NCBI GenBank assembly: GCA_016842085.1
Contig: JAEVEX010000049.1
Location: forward strand, 1 to 64,000
DNA: 64,000 nucleotides
Source: Candidatus Thermoflexus tengchongensis
GTDB taxonomy: Bacteria > Chloroflexota > Anaerolineae > Thermoflexales > Thermoflexaceae
Direction: 5' to 3'
The notes under the pieces were generated by a model, which was not told the origin of the DNA, searched no databases, and saw nothing but the letters and a program-made list of their open reading frames with translations. Made by a program: the position numbers and the translations under genes. Below are positions 1-8,169 of this stretch, piece by piece; within the stretch, counting starts at the first letter, position 1; every line of letters begins with the position of its first letter.

Positions 1-2
1 AG

Positions 3-161
3 GATGTGCTTAAGATGCACCGCCTGGCAGAGGATGGGGAAGCACTCAGACGCCGTGTCGATGCTTTCCTGGATCAATTCGCCTCCGGCTCTCAGGAGTT
101 GCTCCGGTATGTGGGACTGTTGGGCGATGGCAAACTGGCCCAGGCAATCCATGGCCCATGA
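3..161 (+). CDS. C-terminal end of an unidentified protein (5' truncated by window)
   Basis: An open frame enters from the left edge and ends in TGA at 159-161, giving about 52 residues. The fragment is charged and probably helical (EALRRRVDAFLDQF, QELLRYVGLLGDGKLAQA). No domain can be recognised from it. It converges on the truncated glycosyltransferase on the opposite strand, with only 16 bases between the two stops. It may be the tail of a gene of the same glycan locus. It is supported only by being open with ordinary codon use and by the absence of a better frame. Confidence 0.45.
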   Translation, partial: DVLKMHRLAEDGEALRRRVDAFLDQFASGSQELLRYVGLLGDGKLAQAIHGP

Positions 162-177
162 TTACCGAACTTGATCG

Positions 178-636
178 TCAAAACTCATAAGAGAGAAGAA
201 CTGTATCCATCAGGCTGATGGTGTTCCAGATCACAAAACCAGGAATGCTCAGGTTCCAGATCCACATGAAAACGGTAGCAGGGGAATGCCAGCCCCTCTC
301 GGCTCCTATGGATCCGACGACCAGCCCGTGAAGGATTGCCGTTAAGGCACAGGCCACAAGGAGCATCCCGCTTTCCAGTGGGATCCCCAGCAGGTATGTT
401 CCGAGCATGGCGAGAAGCCAGAGGGGCGATGTAAACCCTTCTACAGGTCGCTCGCCCGGGTTGTAAACGAGACCATAGCCCTTAAGGACATGTTTAGCGT
501 AGACAGCGAAGATATACGCATCGTCGATCCCGGGGCCTGGGACATTCAGGCAGAGAAGAGCCAGTTTTGCAGTGCTCCCAACCGAGAAGGCAGAGATGAG
601 AAAAATGAGGATCCGTTGAAGAATCGTTCTTCGCAT
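178..636 (-). pseudogene. Truncated N-terminal fragment of a polytopic mannosyl/arabinosyltransferase-like protein
   Basis: The 152-residue product begins with a hydrophobic segment and carries GIDDAYIFAVYAKHVLKG followed by YNPGERPVEGFTSPLW. This is the catalytic-loop signature at the start of lipid-sugar-dependent membrane glycosyltransferases of the AftB/GT39-like type (DDAyi...G.GlvyNpGeRveGfTspLW). Such proteins normally run to roughly 500-600 residues. This one stops shortly after the third or fourth hydrophobic segment, at WNTISLMDTVLLSYEF, where intact relatives continue after a GmEt-like motif. The remainder is not on either strand downstream, because an unrelated plus-strand frame occupies 3-161. 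It is most likely a remnant left by a deletion or rearrangement near position 170-180. The ATG at 634-636 has only a weak ribosome site. Confidence 0.6.
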
Positions 637-670
637 GGCGGGTGCCCTTTCCTAAGAGAATTGCCCGATA

Positions 671-1906
671 TTAATCTGACATATGCCCGGTATGGTATTC
701 TCTCCTGTCCGGTTGAGTGTTCGCGATGTCCAGCTGAAGCGCCACCCGGTATCCGGCCGCGGCGAGGGCCGGTAGTGTCCATTGTATCCCCCAGCCCAGG
801 TGGCGGACCATCAGGGCGGTGAGGGGTGCCCCCGGGAAAAAGGCCAGCCAGACCAGGGCGAAGGCGGCGCGCAGGATTGGGCGGGCGGCGGGAGCATGTT
901 CCCAGAGCAGGACGGCCGGGAGCAGGAGGATGGCCCAGTCGTAGATCATGGCGTGGGGCGTCAGATAAAGCGTGAGGGCCACCGCGGCCGCGAAACGCCG
1001 CGCATCCGCCCGATGGCGCTGCCAGAACCGGAGGACGGCGCCTATCGCAAGGAGGGCGGAGAGGAACGCGAGGGCGTCGGCCAGGCGGGGCTGGCCCGGC
1101 AGCAGCAGCCGCCAGAACCCCCGCGGGCTGTGCAGGTGCCACAGCGGGAACTCCTTCCAGGATGGAAGGTCCGGGTAGAGGTTCACGGCGAAACGCGCGT
1201 AGGCCACTGTCGCTTCCGGCAACAGCGCCCCGGAGAGGGCCAGCAGCGCGCCTCCGGTCAGGCCCAGCCCGAGCAGGGCGCGCCGTCCGCGGGGGCCTTC
1301 CATCCCCCACAGGAGCAGAAGCCCCAGGAGCAGGTGGGGCTTATACAGCAACAGGCCGGAGACGGCGCCGGCGGCCATCCACCGGTTCCGCCGCCACAGG
1401 ATCCATACCCCGGTGAGGAGGGCCAGGCTGAGGAGCCCGTTCTGCCCGAAGCTGACGGAGGCGAACACCGGGAGGAAGGTGAGAGACCACCCCAGGGTCT
1501 TCCCGAAGGCGCCCGGGGGCCCGAGGGCGTAGAGGCTGAGGGCAAGCAGCAGGAGCTGCAGGGCGCTCCAGAGGGCGAAGCTGAGCGGGTAAGGGGGAAG
1601 GGAGAGCGGCACGAAGAGAAGGGCGAGGAAAGGTGGGTTCAGGAAGGCATGGTAAGCCGGGAGGGAAGGTCCGAAGATCACCCGTTCGGCGGCGAGCTGG
1701 GCCTCCGGATCGTAGAGGCGAGCCGCCTGCCCGTGGCGGATCATCCACCCGGCGGTGTAGAACTGCAGATAATCCGTCCCGATCACCTGGCCGGCGAGGT
1801 CCAGGCCCCCCGAGCCTCCGAGCAGGCTCAGGAGCCATCCTCCCCACAGGGCCGCTCCGGCGATGAAGGCGTAGCGCATTCGGGCATGGGTGAGAAGCCG
1901 GGTCAT
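671..1906 (-). CDS. GT87-like (DUF2029) polyprenyl-phosphate-sugar membrane glycosyltransferase
   Basis: The 411-residue polytopic protein has about 9-10 hydrophobic segments. An early acidic loop, GTDYLQFYTAGWMIRHG followed by LYDPEAQ, is the DUF2029/GT87 signature (DF..YY.A...l..G....lYd) and holds the presumed catalytic Asp. NPPFLALLF and the later LTPHAMIYDWA stretch are also typical of the family. Members transfer mannose or another sugar from a polyprenyl phosphate on the outer face of the membrane. The start chosen is the ATG at 1904-1906, preceded by AAGGATC. The frame is open upstream to 2017, but that extension runs into the divergent neighbour. Substrate and acceptor are unknown. 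A second GT87-like gene lies at 6832-8169. Confidence 0.75.
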   Translation of the reverse strand: MTRLLTHARMRYAFIAGAALWGGWLLSLLGGSGGLDLAGQVIGTDYLQFYTAGWMIRHGQAARLYDPEAQLAAERVIFGPSLPAYHAFLNPPFLALLFVPLSLPPYPLSFALWSALQLLLLALSLYALGPPGAFGKTLGWSLTFLPVFASVSFGQNGLLSLALLTGVWILWRRNRWMAAGAVSGLLLYKPHLLLGLLLLWGMEGPRGRRALLGLGLTGGALLALSGALLPEATVAYARFAVNLYPDLPSWKEFPLWHLHSPRGFWRLLLPGQPRLADALAFLSALLAIGAVLRFWQRHRADARRFAAAVALTLYLTPHAMIYDWAILLLPAVLLWEHAPAARPILRAAFALVWLAFFPGAPLTALMVRHLGWGIQWTLPALAAAGYRVALQLDIANTQPDRREYHTGHMSD

Positions 1907-1976
1907 CCGGAAAGATCCTTTTACAGACTTCCATGGTGTATATTCGAAACCCAGATGCCTGTCGCAGGAGGCCCTC

Positions 1977-3428
1977 ATGAGACGATGGATCGATGCCGGA
2001 CTTCTCGGGCTGATCATTATGATCCACCTGGGGATCCTCTGGCGCTATGACACGGCGATCCCCGCGTCGATGCCGCCTGAGGAATATGGTCTGATGGACC
2101 TGGGTCGCAACATCATCTCCGGAAGCGGAATCGTCACCCGCGTCCCCAGCGAGCTGTTTCCCTTTCCGGACCGCCCTCAGCCATTTTACGTGCCGGTGAT
2201 CACCTATGCCGCCGTGCTGGGCGCATGGGGTAGCCTTCGAGGATTCGATCTGGCCCCGTTGCGCGAATTCAGCCGGTGGTTGAGCGCGCTGGACCTGGTG
2301 CTGATTTTCCTGCTGGCCCGGCGATGGGATATCCCACGTCCCCTCTCCCTGCTGGCTGTCCTCTGGACCGCGCTGGATGTGGTTTATCAACTGACCGGGA
2401 ACATCATCCGAGCAGATCGTTTCTGCCTGACCTGGGGGATGCTGGGTATCCTGGCCTTCATGGAGGCCCAGGAGCGAAGAGCCGCGATGCCCTGGTGGGC
2501 TCTCTCCGGGATCTGTATGGCGGTGGCGCTTTTTGCGCACGCCTGGCTGGCCGCCTTCACAACGGCATGGCTGACCCTCATGGCCTTGCGTCGGCACCCC
2601 CGGGCGCTTCCGATCTTCCTCGCTCCGATTGTGACGGCAGCTCTTCTATGGAGCTTACACATGCTACGTCATGCGGATTATTCGTTACAGATTTCCCGTC
2701 TCCTGGTTCAGGACAAAACCACGATGGGAATGGAATCCCTGCTGATCCTGGGGCTGGGGGTGAGCACCCTGGGTCAGGTTCTTGGCGCCTATCCCTCGAA
2801 CTCGCCGATCTGGCTGGCTCCCCTGGTCACCGTCACATGGGCGTGGAAACGCGGCCGTCTGAGGTGGCCGGGATGGCGCATCGGTCTGATCTGGATCGCC
2901 TATCTGACCGGCTACCTTAACCGTCATCCATGGTATGCGGGATGGTTCACCCCCTTCGGCTACCTGGCCGTCGCGGGTCTGCTGGCCTCCCTCTGGCCCT
3001 CCGAACCCGGGAAGAGCGCTCGAAGCCTGCGCATCGCCCTTCTGGCGTTATCCGCCCTCTGGGTCGTTTATCAGGGCCACGCCGTATGGCAGAACGTTCA
3101 GGCTGCCCCCCGGATCCGCGCGGCGCATCAGAGGTTCTTCGAGGCGCTGGCCCGGGATTTGCCCCTGAACGCTTCCGTGTGGCTGTTCAGCGTCCCGGAT
3201 CCTGCTTTTTATCTCACGCGCGCCCGGCCAGATCTGAGGCTGTTTATCGGGACCGGTTACTTCGTATTTCCCTATCCGTGGTTCTGGGATCGCATCGACA
3301 GGATGGTTTTCACTTCATCGTGGGTGTTGCCCAAAGGGGTTCTTCCGCCTTATCGAACGGAGCGGGAGTGGCAGATGCCGGCCGTGCTCATCGAATATTC
3401 CATAATGGAAACTCGCCCGCTTCGATGA
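1977..3428 (+). CDS. GT39/PMT-like membrane glycosyltransferase or related polytopic protein
   Basis: The 483-residue protein has a leading membrane segment (GLLGLIIMIHLGILW) followed by an acidic loop, PEEYGLMDLGRNIISG, and 10 or more further hydrophobic stretches. This layout is typical of GT-C enzymes (GT39/ArnT-like). A soluble C-terminal part of about 100 residues follows residue 370. The acidic pair EE in the first loop would be the catalytic region. The start ATG at 1977 follows AGGAGG by 6 bases and was preferred over longer frames overlapping the divergent gene at 671-1906. The starts of the two divergent genes lie about 70 bp apart, so they probably share a promoter region. The exact family was not checked by search. 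Confidence 0.65.
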   Translation: MRRWIDAGLLGLIIMIHLGILWRYDTAIPASMPPEEYGLMDLGRNIISGSGIVTRVPSELFPFPDRPQPFYVPVITYAAVLGAWGSLRGFDLAPLREFSRWLSALDLVLIFLLARRWDIPRPLSLLAVLWTALDVVYQLTGNIIRADRFCLTWGMLGILAFMEAQERRAAMPWWALSGICMAVALFAHAWLAAFTTAWLTLMALRRHPRALPIFLAPIVTAALLWSLHMLRHADYSLQISRLLVQDKTTMGMESLLILGLGVSTLGQVLGAYPSNSPIWLAPLVTVTWAWKRGRLRWPGWRIGLIWIAYLTGYLNRHPWYAGWFTPFGYLAVAGLLASLWPSEPGKSARSLRIALLALSALWVVYQGHAVWQNVQAAPRIRAAHQRFFEALARDLPLNASVWLFSVPDPAFYLTRARPDLRLFIGTGYFVFPYPWFWDRIDRMVFTSSWVLPKGVLPPYRTEREWQMPAVLIEYSIMETRPLR

Positions 3429-3511
3429 ACCGGCCTCCCATCTTTTGAGCGAGAAAGATCCCATCCGGGGCCCCAGGCGGATCCGGATGACGGCAGCAGT
3501 CGGTCCCCCGG

Positions 3512-4494
3512 TCAGCGTTCTGTTTCGGATGGCTTCTGGGCGAAGAAAACCGCACTGCCCGGATAGCCCGCCCGGTGGAGGAAAGCGGCAAGGGGGATGG
3601 CGAAAAGGGTTAGCATGGCCCCCACGACCCGACGGACCCCCCGGGCGAAGGGGGAGGCTGAGGCGCAGGCGACTGCAGAGGCCGAGGGAGGGAACACCGA
3701 GAGGGCGATGATCCCGGCCTCATCCAGGAGATGGTTGCCCTCCCACCGGCGCAGCTCCAGCCCGCACCGGGCGAACAGCCGCCGCATGCCCTCCGGGCTC
3801 GGCAGGCCCACATGGCGCGGGGCTTCATGAATCTGGTGGCTCCAGAAAAGGCGACCCCATCGGGTTTCCCATCCGGTGAGCACCGGGACCAGGGCCACGA
3901 CCCAGCCACCCGGGCGCAGCAGGCGGCTGGCGGCTTGCAGGGTTCGGGCCGGATCCGGGAGATGTTCGATCACTGCATAGAAGGTGATCAGATCGAAGGA
4001 ACCGGTCGGCAGCTCGATCTCCTCCAGCAGGCCCCGGAGGGTTTGCAGGCCGAACCGTTCCCGGGCGATACGCAGGGGGCGTTCATCCGGCTCCAGGACG
4101 GTGCATTCGAAACCGGCCTCCTGGAAAAACCGGGTTCGGTGCCCCGTCCCTCCCCTACATCCAGCATTCGCCCGCCGCGCAGCTGGGTGATCCGCATGAC
4201 CTGACGAACTGAACCCCGATAGATGGGATGATAGAAAAGGCCTGTCTCGATTCGGTAAAGCAGGCGGTGAAGGGCATGGGATTGGGGAGCCTGGTCGAAG
4301 GCGTAGTGCTCAGGATAGGCGGCAAGCAGCTCATCCAGGGAGGGCACAGGATCCAGAGTGGCGCTTCCGCAGGCCAGACACCGCCGGAAGGTCCAGAGAC
4401 GGTCGCTAACTCTCAGGCGATCCCGAACATCCCGAAAGATCGGCTCCCCCAGCGGGCCGAGGCAGTAGAGACATTGCCGATCCATCCCTTTCAT
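3512..4494 (-). pseudogene. SAM-dependent methyltransferase with N-terminal zinc ribbon, broken by a one-base frameshift
   Basis: Two adjacent frames together make one class I methyltransferase of about 327 residues. The first part starts at the ATG at 4492-4494 (GGAGGG upstream), has CLYC and CLAC zinc-ribbon pairs, and reaches MLDVG before going out of frame. The second part reads on as EAGFECTVLEPDE, a FYAVIEHLPDP motif IV region, LRPGGW and a C-terminal hydrophobic segment. Restoring one C in the plus-strand run CCCC at 4152-4155 would give the glycine-rich SAM motif DVGGGTGHRTRFF and one continuous frame. The gene overlaps the end of the upstream GT4 by about 90 bases. A sequencing or assembly indel in the G tract is as likely as a real mutation. 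The N-terminal zinc ribbon plus methyltransferase is common in polysaccharide gene clusters. Confidence 0.75.
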
Positions 4495-5626
4495 ATCGCC
4501 CTCCTTTCCCGGCGAGCAGGGATTCATATAGTTTGAGATGCTGCTCCCCATAGTGATCCAGGCTCAGACGGGCGCAGGCCCATTCCCGGGCCTTGCGGCG
4601 TTTTTCTTCCCCCCCTGGCCCCGTTAGTTCACGGGCAGTTTCCAGGATGGCCTCCCGGATCTCGTGGGGATCTGGAGAAACCCAGCGCACGACGTCCGGG
4701 TGCACGTATGAATCATACAGGGGATCGTAAAGGGCGATCACCGGAAGTCCGCAAGCCAGAGCCTGCTGTGCTGCCAGGGGGAAAGCGCCTTCCGAATGGG
4801 ATAGGAGAACAAAGAGATCGGAGGCCTGATAGATCTTCAGCAGGGTGAGGTCGTCGGGCGAGCGGTAAATCCGAAGCCCATCCCGATCGGGCAGTGGCAG
4901 ATCTCCTCGTCCACACAGCACCAGCTCATAACTGGGGTCGAGAGCCCTCAGGAGGATTTCAATTCCTTTACGGGGGACCAGCCGACCCACAAACAGCGCT
5001 CGAGGCCGTTCATCCCATCCCAGGGCATAGCGCAGTCCAGATTTCTCCCGGGGAGCAGCCGGCCGGAAGACCTCCGTGTCTACGCCGATGGGAATGTGAT
5101 GGATGGCTTTTGAGGGTCCGGCCAGCTGGCGAATCAGTTTCTCCGTCCGCGTCCCGTGCACGATGATCGCATCCGCCAGGGCCACTGCGAGGCGCCCCAG
5201 CACATGGATTGCAATTCTCTGAAGGTGGTTCCAGATCGGTCGGGAGTAATGCACAAAGCCGGCGTGTTCGGTGAGCACGGTGGGCAGGCCCCTGCGGTGA
5301 GCCATCGCCAGGGCGAGCAGTGTGCTCTGATACAGAAAACCATGCCCATGGACGACATCGGCCCACCGCACCAGCTGCGCGGCCTCCGGGATCAGGCGTG
5401 GAGAGAACAGGGGATAGGGAACAGCATGGCGCTCCAGGGGATTCCAGGCAGCCACCCGCACAATCTCCACGCCCGGATGCTGTTCCCGGGCTTTCCCACC
5501 CACATGAGAGGCAAGCCATCGCACGGTGTGCCCACTCCGGGCCAGCCATCGGGCCAGATTCCCTACGGCTGTCTCGATCCCTCCGTAATGGGGGGGAGCG
5601 TAATGAGTTACCTGAAGGATGCGCAT
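4406..5626 (-). CDS. GT4 family glycosyltransferase
   Basis: The 406-residue GT-B enzyme has an N-terminal acceptor domain beginning MRILQVTHYAPPHYGGIET (the GG-E loop of GT4), then DVVHGHGFLYQS. The C-terminal nucleotide-sugar domain has the hinge sequence ALFVGRLVPRKGIEILLRAL and HSEGAFPLAAQQALACGLPV, the E-x7-E region. It is a cytoplasmic, retaining transferase using an NDP-sugar. The ATG at 5624-5626 is supported by family alignment of the first residues. The last 30 or so residues, from GGRYERDG onward, look unlike family tails and lie in the overlap with the downstream methyltransferase, so the natural end may have been extended. It belongs to the minus-strand glycan operon 11251 to 3512. 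Confidence 0.85.
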   Translation of the reverse strand: MRILQVTHYAPPHYGGIETAVGNLARWLARSGHTVRWLASHVGGKAREQHPGVEIVRVAAWNPLERHAVPYPLFSPRLIPEAAQLVRWADVVHGHGFLYQSTLLALAMAHRRGLPTVLTEHAGFVHYSRPIWNHLQRIAIHVLGRLAVALADAIIVHGTRTEKLIRQLAGPSKAIHHIPIGVDTEVFRPAAPREKSGLRYALGWDERPRALFVGRLVPRKGIEILLRALDPSYELVLCGRGDLPLPDRDGLRIYRSPDDLTLLKIYQASDLFVLLSHSEGAFPLAAQQALACGLPVIALYDPLYDSYVHPDVVRWVSPDPHEIREAILETARELTGPGGEEKRRKAREWACARLSLDHYGEQHLKLYESLLAGKGGRYERDGSAMSLLPRPAGGADLSGCSGSPES

Positions 5627-5648
5627 TCCTTAATCCCCACCTCTTGCC

Positions 5649-6908
5649 TTACCGCCTTTCGGTTGCGATGACGGCGATCACATCCGGGTTTCCCGAGGAC
5701 CTCCCATTGGGACGCTGACGTTTGTAGGCATCTCCCAGCATGCTGAACAGAAAGGCGCTGAAGAAGCTCTGAATTCCCAGGGCGATGAGTGTGGAGCCGA
5801 AGATCACCAGACGGGTATGTCCGGAGACCAGGGCACCATAACCGTGGGCGATCCAATCATATAATACCCAGGCGTTGATGCCCAGACCGGTCAGGATGGC
5901 CATCAGGCTGATCAGCAGCGCCCGCTCGGCTGTCAGGATCCGGAAACCCACCTCCAGCAGCCGGTCCGGCTCCTGAAAGCGGTGGGTGACCGAGTAGATC
6001 CGGGCCAGGAAGTGGGCCTGGATCACCTGATACCCGCTGAGGGTCAGGAGACTCCCCAGGATCGCCCAGTGAAAGTCCATCCGCACCGGCCCGAGATACA
6101 GGGGCTGCTCCATAGGCGCCAGCAGCTGACTGCCCATCAGCAACAGCCCCAGCCCCATCAGCATCCCCCCGGGGATCAGAAAGAGCACCGTCGGGCTGTA
6201 GGTGAGCATCAGCTTCAGGTGTCGCCAGCCATCCCGGATCGGATGGAGATGCGGCGGACGGCCCCGCTGATCTGGATGGAAGGTAATGGGCACTTCGGTG
6301 ATCCGCAGCCCGGCCCGGGAGGCCTGGATCAGCATCTCCGAGGCGAATTCCATTCCGGTGGATTGCAGACGCAGGCGGCCATAGGCCTCCCGGGTGAAGG
6401 CCCGCATCCCGCTCTGGGAATCCGTCACCCGCAGGCCGAACAGCCGGTTCAACAGCCCGGTGACCAGCGGATTGCCAATCCGGCTCGTCCAGCGCATGGC
6501 CCCGGGCAGGATGGTTCCCAGAAACCGTGAGCCGATCACCAGATCGTATCCTTCCCGAAGCCGGGCGATCAGCGCCGGCGTCTCCCCGAAATCGTAGCTC
6601 CCATCAGCATCCCCGATGACGATGTATCGCCCTTGGGCCGCCTCGATGCCCCCCCGCAGGGCGCTCCCATAGCCCCGGAAGGGGATCTCAATCACCCGCG
6701 CACCCTCCGCCCGGGCGATCTCCGCTGAGCCATCCGTTGACCCATTGTCGGCCACGATCACCTCCCCCGGGGCTCCCATGGCGCGCAGCGCTTCCCAGGC
6801 CCTCCGCACCACGTGCCCGATGCTCCGCTCCTCATTCAGACACGGGATGACGATGGAGATCTCCGGGGGATCTGGAGGCCGGTTCGACTCCTGGCTCTGG
6901 ATGCCCAT
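5649..6908 (-). CDS. GT2 polyprenyl-phosphate glycosyl synthase (DPM1-like) with C-terminal membrane segments
   Basis: The 419-residue protein has an N-terminal GT-A fold with ISIVIPCLNEERSIG, ADNGSTDGS (first Asp motif), GDADGSYDF (DxD metal site) and GSRFLG, then SQSGMRAF and EMLIQASRAG. These match dolichol- or polyprenyl-phosphate mannose synthases. Four hydrophobic segments follow after residue 230, so the product is probably made at the membrane. It would supply polyprenyl-phosphate sugar donors to the GT87, PIG-V and GT39-like enzymes beside it. The ATG at 6908 gives a 77-base overlap with the upstream gene. The catalytic core begins about residue 17, so a much later start is not possible. 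Confidence 0.85.
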   Translation of the reverse strand: MGIQSQESNRPPDPPEISIVIPCLNEERSIGHVVRRAWEALRAMGAPGEVIVADNGSTDGSAEIARAEGARVIEIPFRGYGSALRGGIEAAQGRYIVIGDADGSYDFGETPALIARLREGYDLVIGSRFLGTILPGAMRWTSRIGNPLVTGLLNRLFGLRVTDSQSGMRAFTREAYGRLRLQSTGMEFASEMLIQASRAGLRITEVPITFHPDQRGRPPHLHPIRDGWRHLKLMLTYSPTVLFLIPGGMLMGLGLLLMGSQLLAPMEQPLYLGPVRMDFHWAILGSLLTLSGYQVIQAHFLARIYSVTHRFQEPDRLLEVGFRILTAERALLISLMAILTGLGINAWVLYDWIAHGYGALVSGHTRLVIFGSTLIALGIQSFFSAFLFSMLGDAYKRQRPNGRSSGNPDVIAVIATERR

Positions 6909-8169
6909 CGCGCTTTTCCTCCCCGAATTCGCCCGGGATATCCCGCCCGGATCCCAGCCAGAACGCGGCAGCGATCAGGGCAATGGTTCCCAGGGTAACG
7001 CTTTCGTTCGATCCCATGGCAAACCGCTCCGCCAGCCACAGCCCGGGGAACATCACGGCTATGCCCTCGAAAACCTCCCTCGCTCGGAAGTCCGCTCCGG
7101 AAGAGGCCCGGAGGAAGGAATAGAACAGAAGCCCCGGAAGGGCGATGAGCAGCCCATCCTGGGGGTTCGCGTGCGGGGTCAGGAACAGGCCCATGGCCAG
7201 GGTCCCGCTGAGCCGCCGTTCGAAGTCCCCGTCTTCCCGTCGCCACGGCCTTCGCCAGAGCATCGCCATGGCGATGATCCCGAGGGCCAGCCCAAGGGCG
7301 GAGAGCCCGTTGATCCACCCGCTGCGGGCTGGCCCCAGCAGCCGGGCAAGGAGGCCCTTCAGGTTGATCATCGCCTCGGGATCCACGCCCTGTCGCCCGA
7401 AGGCCGTGGCGGCTTTCCCCAGCACCATTAGATACTCCGTCCAGACTGCACCCCCCAGCATCGCGGCGGAGATCCCAGCGAGCAGTGCGGTAGAGGCCAG
7501 GAAAGTGGCCATCGCTTTCCAGCGGCGCGCGAAGACCAGTCCCATGGCCGGAAACAGCGCTGCCTGAGGGTGCGCGCTCGCCAGGGCCAGGAAGAAGCCC
7601 GCCCATCCCTCCCGGCCCTCCCGCAACGCCCGGTAGAACGCCCAGAGGGTCACCAGCGCCCAGATCGTGAAGGTTCCGAGGAGCAGCGAGAAGAGGAAAC
7701 CCGGAAGGGCCGCCACGGCGCTCACCGTGAGGGCGCAGGCCGCCACGCCCCATGGCCGGGCCCACCGGCTTAAATCCCACAGGAACCCGGCCCAGAGCAG
7801 AAGGGTGAGGAGAGTCCAAACGGCGAAGGCATCCCGCAGCGATAGAGCGGCCAGCGGGCTCAGGGCCAGGGCGACGAAGGGAGGATGATGATAGGGGAGC
7901 AGGCCATCGTAGAGGTAGCGCCCACCGAGAATTGCCTGCTGGCGCTGAGCCTGGGTATCCAGGTCATACAGCGCGGCCCCCTGTCCTTCCCACACCATAC
8001 GGGCGCCGGTGTAGTGGGCGGTGAAATCCGCCCGCCAGGTCTCCCCCCGCCCAAAGGCCATCAGGACCAGCCCGATGTATCCCAGGGCGAGGCCCAGGTG
8101 CACGGCGAAAACCAGCCGGGATATCCGTGGGACCCCGTTCAAAGCCTGCAGGCGCGTTATGGAACCCAT
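6832..8169 (-). CDS. GT87-like (DUF2029) membrane glycosyltransferase
   Basis: The 445-residue polytopic protein has an acidic first loop, WRADFTAHYTGARMVWEG followed by LYDLDTQ, then YHHPPFVALAL and FLTPHANPQDGLLI. These match the DUF2029/GT87 pattern also seen in the gene at 671-1906. About 10 hydrophobic segments are visible. The C-terminal 40 residues are polar (EFGEEKRDGHPEPG) and overlap the start of the GT2 gene by 77 bases. Its own start overlaps the end of the PIG-V-like gene by 13 bases. These overlaps imply translational coupling. It is likely to use a polyprenyl-phosphate sugar made by the GT2 next door; the acceptor is unknown. Confidence 0.75.
   Translation of the reverse strand: MGSITRLQALNGVPRISRLVFAVHLGLALGYIGLVLMAFGRGETWRADFTAHYTGARMVWEGQGAALYDLDTQAQRQQAILGGRYLYDGLLPYHHPPFVALALSPLAALSLRDAFAVWTLLTLLLWAGFLWDLSRWARPWGVAACALTVSAVAALPGFLFSLLLGTFTIWALVTLWAFYRALREGREGWAGFFLALASAHPQAALFPAMGLVFARRWKAMATFLASTALLAGISAAMLGGAVWTEYLMVLGKAATAFGRQGVDPEAMINLKGLLARLLGPARSGWINGLSALGLALGIIAMAMLWRRPWRREDGDFERRLSGTLAMGLFLTPHANPQDGLLIALPGLLFYSFLRASSGADFRAREVFEGIAVMFPGLWLAERFAMGSNESVTLGTIALIAAAFWLGSGRDIPGEFGEEKRDGHPEPGVEPASRSPGDLHRHPVSE

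Noticed and set aside
782-2050. Plus-strand open frame of 422 residues opposite the GT87-like gene
   Set aside because: The product is Gly/Glu/Gln/Pro-rich with no domain, a typical antisense shadow of a GC-rich coding gene on the other strand.
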